Of a stretch of DNA of 15,854 bases, positions 1 through 6,909 are shown in pieces. The position numbers and the translations under genes are program-made. The stretch is from Dunaliella salina (lineage: Eukaryota; Chlorophyta; Chlorophyceae; Chlamydomonadales; Dunaliellaceae). A model generated the notes under the pieces. The model did no database searches, was not told the DNA's origin, and was given only the letters and a program-made list of their open reading frames with translations. The stretch lies in contig MU069485.1 in NCBI GenBank assembly GCA_002284615.2, positions 5,050 through 20,903 of the forward strand, written 5' to 3'. Position 1 is the first letter of the stretch; each line of letters starts with the position of its first letter.

Positions 1-32
<32 letters not shown>
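1..32. repeat. (CA)n microsatellite at the left edge
   Basis: Perfect CA dinucleotide tract from the first base. It is followed by a pyrimidine-rich stretch ending in a splice acceptor at 78-79, so it probably lies inside an intron of the gene at 80-632. It matches in reverse complement the (TG)n tract at the right edge, which is what a scaffold broken at microsatellites would look like. Confidence 0.95.
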
Positions 33-35
<3 letters not shown>

Positions 36-79
36 ACAGTAGCTCTTCCTCACCTTCTTTCCTGCTTCTCTTGTGCCAG

Positions 80-632
80 GTCTGCACACCTCAGCACGTG
101 CTTACGTCATCCTCTGCCCCGATCAACAGTTATGCCAGCTCAGCAGGTGGTGCTCTCCAAGTGGCAGTCCACCTGCGAGACGTGCACGGCATCTTTGCAC
201 GGCCACTGGGTAGGTGCACCAGGTTACCCGCATTGTTGTTATTGTTGTTGTTGTTTGCATTGACAGGGACAGGCTGTAAACTTTGATACGACCTGATTTT
301 GTTTTGCATGCAATGCCACCTTTTGTTTTTGCCTGGCAGTGATAGAGGAAGCTGTGCAACAGGCCATGCAGGCGGGTTGCAACCTTCCCTTCTATCCCTG
401 CAACACGATAGTGCGTCCAAACAAAGCAAGCACCCTGAATTGCATGACCCAGCTTCCACTCTCTTTTGCTTGGCCCTCACCTCCAGGTGATGTTGTGTAC
501 ATCATGGTGCCCCCGACAACACCTCGCGCAACATGCGACAGGTTGCTAAGTGGAGTCAGGGCTTCCTTGGACCACCACCTCACAGGGGCTTTGCCAGATC
601 CGGCCGACCTAAGGGATGGATACGTAGTTTAA
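80..632 (+). CDS. 3' end of an unrecognised spliced gene
   Basis: Two exons are supported: 80-209 and 340-632. The first follows a pyrimidine tract and CCAG (acceptor at 78-79) and reads from VCTPQHV to HGIFARPL. It ends one base into a codon at a GT donor (210-211). The second begins after TGGCAG (338-339) with TG, completing a GTG codon, and runs through IEEAVQQAMQAG and DVVYIMVPPTTPRATCDRLL to a stop ending at 632. The matching phase is the main support. A further small intron may lie near 411-486, where CCTCCAG looks like an acceptor, but the frame also stays open without removing it. The 5' part of the gene is outside the window. I do not recognise the family. No membrane segment or clear motif is visible in the roughly 140 residues seen. 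Confidence 0.6.
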
Positions 633-663
633 GCAAAACAGCTGGCAGCTAAGGCACTCCAGG

Positions 664-669
664 AATAAA
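664..669 (+). terminator. Possible polyadenylation signal
   Basis: AATAAA lies 32 bases after the stop codon of the gene ending at 632. The position suits a cleavage and polyadenylation signal. Many green algae use TGTAA instead, so this may be chance. Confidence 0.35.
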
Positions 670-977
670 AAAGCCTGAAAGGCTCATGGAATAAGAGTAC
701 AGCTGTGACAGACACCGAGTTTCATGTTCTGCGCTGTTGGTTTGTGTTGCCCATAACTTTTCCGCGGTGGCTACTTTTCAATGTGTCTTTGGCAGTTGTC
801 CATTCATTCTCGCAAAAGGGGAGATCCTTGTTTTCACCTTCGTTTTTACATGCTGTCAGCCCTTGAGTTTTTTTCGTTCAGGCCCTGGGGGCTTGAATGG
901 CAGGGAATCGTCTGAAAAATGTGGTGCAGAGGGTCTTATGCAGCCCTGAAAATTTAATGGGTCCGGGGTTAAGCCAG
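670..977 (+). other. Intergenic stretch with one weak terminal-exon candidate
   Basis: No convincing gene. A pyrimidine-rich run ending TTCAG at 881 is followed by an open stretch 882-949 reading GPGGLNGRESSEKCGAEGLM and ending in TGA. It could be an alternative last exon of the preceding gene, but nothing else supports it. The stretch ends at TTAAGCCAG (969-977), which recurs at 8718-8726 and may be the left target duplication of LINE B. Confidence 0.25.
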
Positions 978-978
978 T

Positions 979-1209
979 ATGTACCGTGAATTTCTCCGCT
1001 CTAATAATCTATGCCCCTGCAAGGAGGACACCTGCAGACCTTGGACCCATTACCAAGCCATCAGCAGAGACGTAAATAACAACATGATCTACACTTTTGG
1101 CCGCACCAATGACATCATCCTACACTCTGAACCCCCTGTACCATTCATGAACTGGGCTCCCTTAGCGATCATGTCCCACTCATACGTCGGAAAGTTTGGG
1201 TTTCTCTGA
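979..1209 (+). CDS. Unrecognised 76-codon open frame
   Basis: The open frame begins with ATG one base inside the proposed LINE B left boundary. It contains a Cys-rich stretch, LCPCKEDTCRPW, then DVNNNMIYTFGRTNDIILH. No family is recognised. It may be a remnant of element coding sequence, a host exon, or chance. There is no splice or promoter evidence, and the next kilobase is repetitive non-coding sequence. Confidence 0.25.
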   Translation: MYREFLRSNNLCPCKEDTCRPWTHYQAISRDVNNNMIYTFGRTNDIILHSEPPVPFMNWAPLAIMSHSYVGKFGFL

Positions 1210-1237
1210 TTCCAGTTCCAATTGGTCTGAAGGGGGT

Positions 1238-2110
1238 CTGATTCAGAGGGTGCCTCTTAATGGAATCTGAATCAGAGGCAAGGTGGTCTGATCAGGTGAA
1301 TCAAGATCAAGGTGGTCTGAGTCATGATTCAGAGGCTGCCGCTGTAGCAGCATCACTAAGAGCCTTTGATGATGTTCTGAATCAGAATGATCCTGGTCTG
1401 ATTCGGATTGACATTAACTTGGCCCCATTTGCCTATTCACACAATGTCTGAACTGCCTTTGAATCAGTGTTCAAGTTCTCAAAGTCATACAATTTCATCT
1501 GAGTCCACATCTGCCTTGTGATGGACCCTCTGAAGGCGCCCTGAATCAGAGTAATGTTTGTCTGATTCAAACTTGGCCCCATCTGCCTATTTACACAATG
1601 TCTGAACTGCCTTTGAATCAGTGTTCAAATTCTCAAAGTCATACAATTCATCTAGGTTCACATCTGTCTTGTGATGGACCCTCCGAAGGCGCTCTGAATC
1701 AGAGTAATGTTTGTCTGTCAAACTTTGCCCCATCTGCCTTTTTGCACAATGTCTGAACTGCCTTTGAATCAGAGTCCATTTTCTCAAAATCAGGCTAATT
1801 CATCCGAATTCCCATGCAATACTCTGATGAAGAACACTCATCCGTTTTAAAATTACCTTCTGAAGTGGCTCTTGAGTTAGAGGGTGCTAACACTGTGTGC
1901 GGTTCTTTAGGAGTGCATAAATGGTAATAGTTCATTCCCCAGTACGATTCTTACAGGGCTCTTTTGTTCACGTGGGAGATCTGAATAGGGTCTGTATTGG
2001 GTCTGCCCAGAGACTGATGACAAGGGATTTGAGGGTCTGAATCAGAAAGAAAGGGGGTCTAAAAGGGGTGTGGCCATTTGTCTAAATCAGACGCCTCCTG
2101 TGTGGCTAAG
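1238..2110. repeat. Cluster of CTGAWTCAG palindromic motifs
   Basis: A nine-base near-palindrome, CTGA-A/T-TCAG, and one-mismatch relatives recur about a dozen times, for example near 1239, 1267, 1327, 1377, 1542, 1695 and 2037. They are often preceded by GGT and followed by AGG. One site at 1318-1324 is TGAGTCA. The core TGANTCA resembles a bZIP (AP-1/GCN4-type) binding site. That resemblance is established knowledge; use in regulation here is inference. The block overlaps the 154 bp tandem repeat. Confidence 0.7.
1374..1836. repeat. 151-154 bp tandem repeat, about three copies
   Basis: Units are marked by a block reading TTGGCCCCATCTGCC at about 1419 and 1573, with a variant at 1724. Each block is followed by CACAATGTCTGAACTGCC and a conserved TTCTCAAAGTCATAC segment. 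Spacing is 154 then 151 bases. The third copy diverges after about 1780. Short open frames run through the units on both strands without clear coding character. The array lies in the proposed 5' region of LINE B. Confidence 0.85.
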
Positions 2111-2400
2111 TCAGGGCCTATCAGAGGGGACCCTTCGAACGAGAGGATCAGAGACACGAAACGTTCCAATGCAGCTTCTAGTCAGTAACATACCTCTTAA
2201 CATCCTTCGGACTCATATTCCCTTCTTAAAAGAATCACAGTTCCCCACGCAAAACAACAAAAAGCCCTTGTTCACCCCATCAACGACTCTGACAGAATAG
2301 CATTCACAAATTCCTTGCAAGACCCTGCACATGGGGTTCCTCAAAACCCTCAAAAATCGCTTCCAACCCTTGACCCAGCCTGCACAAAAACCATTAATAA
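2070..2400 (+). pseudogene. Decayed coding sequence upstream of the LINE B linker
   Basis: Frames switch repeatedly here. One frame is open over 2070-2300. Another contains INDSDRIAFTNSLQDPAHG (about 2279-2335) and TLDPACTKTINKIQ before a stop. The second leads towards the open frame that starts at 2401, so this is probably frameshifted retroelement sequence upstream of the missing reverse transcriptase. The identity is inferred from position only. Confidence 0.35.
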
Positions 2401-2584
2401 AATCCAGATGATCTAAAGAACATACCTGCCAAACAAACCAAAAAACTTGAGGCACTGTGCAATGAACCAGCCATTGACACAGTTGAAACTCTGGCAGAAG
2501 GTATCTCTAGCTTCATTCACTCTTCCTACCAAGTAGCGCTGAAAGTGTGCAACCCCAAAATTATCTCCTCAAACCACAACCACT
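2401..2584 (+). pseudogene. LINE B open frame, segment before the LINE A insertion
   Basis: The frame runs without stops from 2401 through KQTKKLEALCNEPAIDTVE and IHSSYQVALKVCNP to 2584, where it breaks. If the bases from 2585 to the end of the second target duplication (6228) are removed, the frame continues exactly at 6229 (YNPRTISNKRRN) and stays open to 6482. The charged, Lys-rich character suits the linker upstream of a LINE reverse transcriptase; that is inference. The reverse transcriptase itself is not present downstream. Confidence 0.65.
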
Positions 2585-2589
2585 CCTCC

Positions 2590-3330
2590 AACAAGACGTT
2601 CCGGCTAACTGGCTACCCCTGAATCCTGCAAACCCAACGCCATTGCGTGCCCGCCAACACCTTGCATCAAACACTTGGAAACAGAAATTTCAATCACTTC
2701 TCCCTGACGTTTATAGCTGCTCACACAAGTGCCCTCAGGCAAGGACAGCCTGCATCCCTGACAACTACAAAAAAATCTTTACACCTAAAATCAAGGACTG
2801 GAGAGAAATCACCTGCACTGACGGCAGTGTTGTTAAACACAAAGATGACGACTCCCCACCACTTTCTGGCTCAGGTGTTTACAAACCGGGAAGGGATACA
2901 GCTCCTCCCTCCCAACACGTACAACTGCACATAAAACCCAATGGCCATGGGCCCGCCAATACCATCATCAGAGCAGAACTTGGGGTATCCTTGTGGCACT
3001 CAAACACGAGCAAACTCAAATTGCCACTGATAGTGCATCCTGCCTCTCCTAAAACTCTAAGCAAACCCTGAATCCGATGCGCATGAGGTATCACCACACA
3101 GAGCTCGTTCATGCGATATCAACCATATCAGAACACTCCCCTCACCCTATTAATTTCTACTAAGTCAAAGCCCATTCTGGTATTGTAGGAAATTTCATTT
3201 AAATGAGGGGGCTGATGCTTGCGCTCGCACCGCAGCCCTCTCAAACAGCATAGACATTGCATTACCCGATGCCAGGGACCCATTCCACAATTTTTACTGG
3301 CTTTCATTGAAGACCTCTCCCTCACAAGAT
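2590..3330 (+). pseudogene. LINE A RNase H domain, frameshifted
   Basis: RNase H cuts the RNA strand of RNA-DNA hybrids during element replication. The first Asp motif TDGS lies near 2817-2828. PNGHGPANTIIRAEL with the catalytic Glu follows near 2937-2975. The next Asp motif, IATDSASCLS (about 3019-3050), is in another frame. A degraded KAHSGIVGN block sits near 3166-3192 and ADACARTAALSN near 3205-3250. The order D, E, D, then HSG matches LINE RNase H domains. At least two frameshifts and several stops separate the motifs, so no functional protein is made. The closest relatives are the two RNase H segments of LINE B at 6590-7380. Confidence 0.75.
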
Positions 3331-4110
3331 GATGGCATACACCGCTCCAACGCTCTCCCGATGCATTACCTCTCCCACCTGAACGGCAAACTTAAAGCAC
3401 GCATGCACAAAAAACAAAAGCTTGGCTCTGCTGACACCTCTGGCTACCACTACCAGAGATGGCAAAAACTTGATGATGCCATACCACCAACTACCATTGC
3501 AAATACTGAATCTCGCAACCCAAACTCTCAACTTGCAAACAAAGAGATCAGCAATTCCTTCTAGAAAAATCCATGGATTACCCTTTAGCAGCAAATGAAT
3601 ATAATGAAGTATTGTACGGATACACTGGACAAGCAGAGGCATGCCCCCAAATTCAACTCTCCCAGTAATGGATGATGGCCACTATGTGATGATATGGACC
3701 ACATTGACCACATACTCCTCAGGCGTGCAATTTCAACAATGAGCGGGATGCACACCAACAGACACAATGCAGCCCTAAGTCTTTGTGTAAAAGCCCTCAG
3801 TAAAGGCTGGTATGGCTCATCCCTTATTGGCATGGGTGGCTGCAGTAGTTAGAGACTCTTGGGTCAGGACTTACAGGTCCCTGAAAACATATCAAGAGCT
3901 ATTCTAGACTGGTTTTTCCCTAGTGGTACTTGCTCCCCTGCCTGGCACCAGCCCCGCCCTGATGCTATTTTTGTGCACCCTCTTCTAGGCAGACAAACTC
4001 ACCTTGATCCTTCCAAGATCCCTGCTCAAGACAGGGACATACATCTTGTTGTACTATAATCCTCTCCCGACACAAACCCCTTCATCACTTGAGAACATGC
4101 AGTGACCCGA
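3307..4110 (+). pseudogene. LINE A thumb region and nuclease-like domain, broken
   Basis: The segment is collinear with LINE B at 7500-8260. LPMHYLSHLNGKLKARMHKK (3358-3417) pairs with a similar stretch at 7519-7566. MSGMHTNRHNAALS (about 3739-3780) pairs with 7858-7890. LGQDLQVPENIS is followed by WFFPSGTC and then RPDAIFVHP (about 3953-3980), matching SRPDAVLITP in B. DIHLV near 4036 leads to PDTNPF after a frameshift, where B has EIKFCEDTRP. RPD followed by E-x-K resembles a PD-(D/E)XK nuclease core. The zinc-knuckle region near 3600-3720 is scrambled. Several frameshifts and stops make this a pseudogene. Confidence 0.7.
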
Positions 4111-4201
4111 CATTCTCACACCATGATCAGACTTAAAACCAGCAGCTCCGGAAATTTAAACCGGAATAGTATGAGTGACTTAACACATCATCCTAATTTG
4201 T

Positions 4202-4393
4202 GTGGCCGGTACCATCTACAACGAGTTTACAACCACACCCCTTATAAATCTGGGCCTGACTAAACAAAAAGCCAAATCAATTGCAGCCAAACTTAGGGAC
4301 CATGCCATCCAAAGATTAACTACTATCCAAAACACCAGACACGCTCTTTGCTGTCAGGGGGCTTCTGGGAGGGGGGTTGCCGGGCGCGCAGCG
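4202..4393 (+). pseudogene. LINE A C-terminal end
   Basis: The frame reads AGTIYNEFTTTPLINLGLTK and KAKSIAAKLRDHAIQRL, then IQNTRHALCCQGASGRGVAG. The same segment recurs on the minus strand at about 11245-11420 with very high similarity, and more distantly in B at 8353-8510 (GTINAEHILKQFKQLGL, then YAHKLVSTRHAI). It is the last part of the element's protein. The 3' UTR that follows is cut at 4393-4402 by the inverted-repeat element. This copy also shows how the sequence near TTTGCTG reads without the 81 bp insertion found in the minus-strand copy. Confidence 0.75.
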
Positions 4394-4402
4394 GAGGACA
4401 AG
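4394..4402. repeat. Target duplication GAGGACAAG (left)
   Basis: The same nine bases recur at 5997-6005, just outside the right inverted repeat. With one copy removed, the LINE A 3' UTR reads through in agreement with relatives near 12369-12410 and, in reverse, near 11070-11115. Nine bases is the usual duplication length of Mutator-like elements, though other families overlap this range. Confidence 0.75.
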
Positions 4403-4405
4403 GAG

Positions 4406-4443
4406 AAAGTACTGCTGTCCCCCTAGGCATGCCTAGGGGGGGG
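4406..4443. repeat. Left terminal inverted repeat
   Basis: The arm contains AAAGTAC, GCTG, CCC and the palindrome AGGCATGCCT, followed by a G run. The reverse complement of 5957-5994 shows the same blocks in the same order with few differences. AGGCATGCCT is itself a perfect 10 bp palindrome. Confidence 0.8.
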
Positions 4444-4910
4444 GTAGGCTCTTGTGTGGATGCCTAGGCTACCTGAGGTATTACTCATATGCCTGCCAGG
4501 TAGCCCAGGCACTATGCTAATTGTCCCTAGGCATGTGCCTAGGCTGCCTTGGGTGTGTGAGACGGGGGAGGCGGTGATTGAGGTGCCTGGGGTGCCTGAG
4601 ATGCCTGAGGTGTCTGTAGCGCCAAGGCGTGCCTGAGGTGCCTGGAGTGGGTTGGGTGGGGGAGGCCGTAACTGGGGTGCCTGAGGTGCCTGGGGTGCCT
4701 GGGGTGAGTTAGGTGGGAGTGGCCCAAACTAGGGTGCCTAAGGTACCTAGGGTGCCAAGGAGTGCCTTAGGTGCTTAAGGTGCCATGGCATGCTTGCAGT
4801 GCTTGGGATGGATTGAGATGGATTGGGGGAGGCCATAGCTTGAGGTGCTTGAGATGCTAAGGCATGCTTTGAAAAGCCTGTGGTGCATGACATGGCTGTG
4901 GTGTATGAGA
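4444..4910. repeat. Left minisatellite arm (GAGGTGCCT type)
   Basis: Degenerate short repeats such as GAGGTGCCTGGGGTGCCTG occur at varied spacing, densest at 4580-4710 and decaying towards 4900. The 9 bp unit is the reverse complement of the AGGCACCTC unit in the right arm. Open frames across it are repeat translations and not genes. Confidence 0.85.
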
Positions 4911-5063
4911 TAAACCCTAAACCCTACACCCTAAACCCTACACCCTAAACCCTAACCCTAAACCCTAAACCCTAAGCCCTAAAACCTAAACCCTGAAACC
5001 CTAACCTTGAACCTAAACCAAGTTACCCTAAACCGAGTTACCCTAACCCTAAACCTAAACCCA
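4911..5063. repeat. Interstitial telomere-like CCCTAAA array
   Basis: A run of CCCTAAA with variants (CCCTACA, CCCTAA, CCTAAA, CCCTGAAA), most regular at 4912-4985 and degenerate after about 5000. CCCTAAA is the C-rich strand of the TTTAGGG telomere type found in land plants and many green algae. It sits between the two arms of an inserted element, so it is not a chromosome end here. Confidence 0.9.
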
Positions 5064-5725
5064 GTTACCAGGCGCCCACCCGGGCACCTCAGGCACAGGT
5101 TGGCAGGCCAGGCACCTTAGTTACCTCAGGCAGCCCAGTTGCTTGGCGCCCACCGAGGCACCTCAGGCACCTCAGACACCTCAGGCACAAGTTGGCTGGC
5201 CAAGCACCTCGGTTACCTCAGGCATCCCAGTCACCGGGTGCCCACTCGGGCACCTCAGGCACAGTTTGGCAGGCCAGGCACCTTAATTACCTCAGGAAGC
5301 CCTGTTACCGGATGCCAACCCGGGTACCTCAAACACACAGGCACAAGTTGGCAGGCCAGGCACCTCAATGACCTCAGGCAACCCAGTTTCCGGGTGCCCA
5401 CCCAAGCACCTCAGGCACCTCAGGCACAGGTTGGCAGGCCAGGCACCTCAGATACCTCACGCAGCCCAGTTGTTTGGCGCCCACCTAGGCACCTCAGGCA
5501 CCTCAGGCACAAGTTGGCAGGCCAGGCACCTCAGATACCTCACGCAGCCCAGTTGTTTGGCGCCCACCTAGGCACCTTAGGCACCTCAGGCACAATTTGG
5601 CAGGCAAAGCACCTCTGTTACTTCAGGCAGACCAGGTACCAGGCGCTCACCCGGGCACCTCAGGCACCTCAGGCACAAGTTAGCAGGCCAGGCACCTCGG
5701 TTTCCATGCTGGGCGACCTTGTTTG
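5064..5725. repeat. Right minisatellite arm, 74 + 9n bp units
   Basis: Eight units start at a GGCGCCCACC-like box near 5071, 5145, 5237, 5311, 5393, 5476, 5559 and 5642. Spacings are 74, 92, 74, 82, 83, 83 and 83. Most equal 74 plus 0, 1 or 2 extra copies of a 9 bp GGCACCTCA subrepeat. Each unit also has a GTTGGCAGGCCAGGCACCTC block. Units at 5476 and 5559 are nearly identical, indicating recent local duplication. The long open frame across 5139-5957 is a by-product of the repeats. Confidence 0.9.
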
Positions 5726-5879
5726 GCAGGCCGGGCACCTCAGACGAGCACCTAAAGTCATTTACCTATGCCTTAGGTGCCTATGTAGTCACAAGAGCTC
5801 AAGCACGCCCCCTATCTGGCATGCCAGACGACTTCAATTACCTCAGGCTACGTCTGAGGTGTCGCAGCAAGAGCCTAGA
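5726..5879. other. Inner flank of the right terminus
   Basis: Irregular sequence between the minisatellite and the right terminal repeat, with scattered CCTAGGCAC/GTGCCTA-like pieces. It ends in CAAGAGCCTAGA (5868-5879), the left target duplication of the LINE B tail. No gene is seen. Confidence 0.5.
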
Positions 5880-5946
5880 AGAAAGAAAGAAGAAAACTAC
5901 GCAGGCAGAGAAACTCTCCATACATCAATTAAGGAAAAGGAGAGAA
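5880..5946 (-). mobile_element. 67 bp LINE B 3'-tail insertion
   Basis: It is flanked by CAAGAGCCTAGA at 5868-5879 and 5947-5958 (12 bp target duplication). The inserted sequence is the reverse complement of the last part of the LINE B 3' UTR: a purine-rich tail, then CTACGCAGGCAGAGAAACTC, then ATCAATTAAGGAAAAGG. It is a severely 5'-truncated retrotransposition product that keeps the GTAGG...CCTAC hairpin. It is the youngest layer in this stack. Confidence 0.9.
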
Positions 5947-5956
5947 CAAGAGCCTA

Positions 5957-5994
5957 GACCCCCCCAGGCATGCCTGTGGGAGCAGCGGTACTTT
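5957..5994. repeat. Right terminal inverted repeat
   Basis: C run, AGGCATGCCT, GGGAGCAGC and GTACTTT: the reverse complement of the left terminus at 4406-4443. It is followed within three bases by the second GAGGACAAG. Confidence 0.8.
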
Positions 5995-6005
5995 GTGAGG
6001 ACAAG

Positions 6006-6217
6006 AGGAGGAGAGTCCGGGCGTCAAGAGGCATGACGAGCAGCAAACCTCCAGATCCCCACTAAATCTAGGCTAGCTGTGTCTAGTGTAGGTTTTGAGG
6101 GCCTTCTGGTGAGGCCACTGCTACCTTGCTAGCTTGCTAGCTTGTTAGTTAGTGGACCTTCCCTTAATACACGCGGCCTCTGGCTTGCGTAGACTTTTCT
6201 TTTTTTTCTTTTCTTTT
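6006..6217 (+). mobile_element. LINE A 3' UTR (resumed) and polypyrimidine tail
   Basis: Continues the UTR cut at 4402: GGAGGAGAGTCCGGGCGTC, then TCTAGTGTAGG and GGGCCTTCTGGTGAGGCC, a CTTGCTAGCTTGCTAGCTTG stretch, CCCTTAATACACGCGGCCTC, and a T/C-rich tail. The same blocks recur at 12338-12556 (+) and in reverse at 10894-11147. The AGGGCCTTCTGGTGAGGCC block may form a small stem. This defines the A-type tail, distinct from the B-type tail. Confidence 0.8.
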
Positions 6218-6228
6218 CCACAACCACT

Positions 6229-6482
6229 ACAATCCAAGGACTATAAGCAATAAACGGCGCAATATGAAAAAGAAGCTTTCCTTGATCAAGACCATCCAGT
6301 CTAAGATCACTTCCCTTGCAATGGACACAAGTGACAGCACCTCCACCATTCTGAAGCAAAATAGGGGAAATGCAAATCTCAGTAAAGCCATCTCCAAACT
6401 TAATAACCTTCAACTTGATATCCCTCCCCTTCACAACTGTAAGAGCTCTCTGAGAGCGCTAAACGGGCCATTACTGACATAG
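6229..6482 (+). pseudogene. LINE B open frame, segment after the LINE A insertion
   Basis: In frame with 2401-2584 once LINE A and one target duplication are removed. It reads YNPRTISNKRRNMKKKLS, then KAISKLNNLQLDIPPLHN, and is lost to a frameshift near 6450. Readable pieces continue in another frame (DETRYTSAYQLTPKSTI, about 6481-6530). The Lys-rich sequence suits a region outside the catalytic domains. The reverse transcriptase that should follow is missing, which suggests an internal deletion. Confidence 0.6.
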
Positions 6483-6589
6483 ATGAAACTCGTTATACTT
6501 CTGCTTACCAACTAACCCCTAAGAGCACCATTCATAGCCAACAAACCCTTTTGCCACTCACCTCATCTAGTTCAAATCTGGTACGCAAA

Positions 6590-6895
6590 GTCCAAAACTG
6601 TAGAGTGGGCATACACGGACGTCAGCTGCCACCTACACCATGGAAAACAGGTGATTGGTGCAGGGGTGTACCACCCCGCCAGTGACAGCACCCCATACGT
6701 CCAGCCAAATGGAGCAGGAGTCGCTTACACCATCACATGAGCTGAATTGGCAGCAATAGCAGCTGCCATTCTCCTAGGCTATTGTTGCATTGCCACTGCT
6801 AGCCTTTCTTCACAAATATTATACCAAGGCCACATCCTCACGATAATCATACAGCTCATACGAAACTCACCTTACCCTATTCATTCCAGTACTCT
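6590..6895 (+). pseudogene. First RNase H-like segment of LINE B
   Basis: AYTDVSCHLHHGKQVIGAGV begins near 6609, where TDGS is changed to TDVS. PNGAGVAYTIT, a TGA in place of Arg, and AELAAIAAAI follow near 6703-6768. The next Asp motif reads IATASLSS, so its catalytic Asp is also lost. SPYPIH near 6867 resembles SPHPIN in LINE A. This is a dead RNase H half that breaks off before the HSG block. A second RNase H segment starts about 320 bp downstream. Confidence 0.65.
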
Positions 6896-6909
6896 CCTAA
6901 CTCTCAAAG

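Larger units (their letters stand above)
978..2573 (+). mobile_element. Putative 5' portion of LINE B
   Basis: TTAAGCCAG at 969-977 recurs at 8718-8726, directly after the 3' polypyrimidine tail of LINE B. This suggests that B starts near 978. The first three of those bases could belong to the tail, so the boundary is tentative. The segment holds a 76-codon open frame, a block of palindromic CTGAWTCAG motifs, a 151-154 bp tandem repeat and decayed coding sequence. Only the last part (2401-2584) is tied firmly to B, by frame continuity across the LINE A insertion. Reverse transcriptase motifs were not found here or later in B. Confidence 0.4.
4403..5996. mobile_element. Composite inverted-repeat element with telomere-like core
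   Basis: This is a 1594 bp insertion in the LINE A 3' UTR, flanked by GAGGACAAG. Its ends are inverted: AAAGTACTGCTG then AGGCATGCCT at 4406-4434 matches, in reverse complement, AGGCATGCCT then AGCGGTACTTT at 5966-5994. The left arm (to about 4910) is rich in GAGGTGCCT-type repeats. The right arm (from about 5064) is rich in the reverse complement, AGGCACCTC. Between them lies a CCCTAAA array, so the whole element could fold into a long imperfect hairpin with telomeric sequence at the loop. It encodes no recognisable transposase, so it would be non-autonomous. A foldback or Mutator-like origin is inference. It also carries the 67 bp LINE B tail. Confidence 0.8.
2585..6217 (+). mobile_element. 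LINE A, 5'-truncated, inserted in LINE B
   Basis: The insertion is flanked by CCACAACCACT at 2574-2584 and 6218-6228 (11 bp target duplication). It ends in a polypyrimidine tail (about 6194-6217), so it lies on the + strand. Without its nested element the copy is about 2.0 kb. In order it holds a linker, RNase H, a thumb-like region, a nuclease-like C-terminal domain, and a 3' UTR. The UTR is interrupted at 4403-5996 and resumes at 6006. A minus-strand relative lies at 10894-11490. Coding is broken by several frameshifts. It lacks reverse transcriptase and is inactive. Confidence 0.8.

Noticed and set aside
130..480. Minus-strand open frame with a poly-Asn run
   Set aside because: The Asn run comes from a TTG/TTA-type short repeat in the intron of the plus-strand gene, and the rest is antisense to its exons.
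2647..2934. 95-codon plus-strand open frame
   Set aside because: It overlaps the RNase H frame of LINE A in another phase and has no motif of its own.
4911..5063. True chromosome end or end-to-end fusion
   Set aside because: The array lies between the two arms of an element with inverted termini and a 9 bp target duplication, and unoccupied relatives of the site exist. A fusion would also normally show opposed CCCTAAA and TTTAGGG tracts.
5064..5725. CRISPR-like array
   Set aside because: Repeat units are contiguous with internal subrepeats and no unique spacers, and the sequence is eukaryotic.
5139..5957. 272-codon open frame across the minisatellite
   Set aside because: It is a translation of the GGCACCTCA repeats (APQAPQAQ-like) and runs through a retrotransposon tail insertion. 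Repeat composition explains the lack of stops.
6006..6217. Solo long terminal repeat, because the A-type UTR recurs
   Set aside because: The repeats end in a polypyrimidine tail, follow LINE coding sequence and are variably truncated at the 5' side, which is LINE behaviour. No primer-binding site or TG...CA ends were seen.
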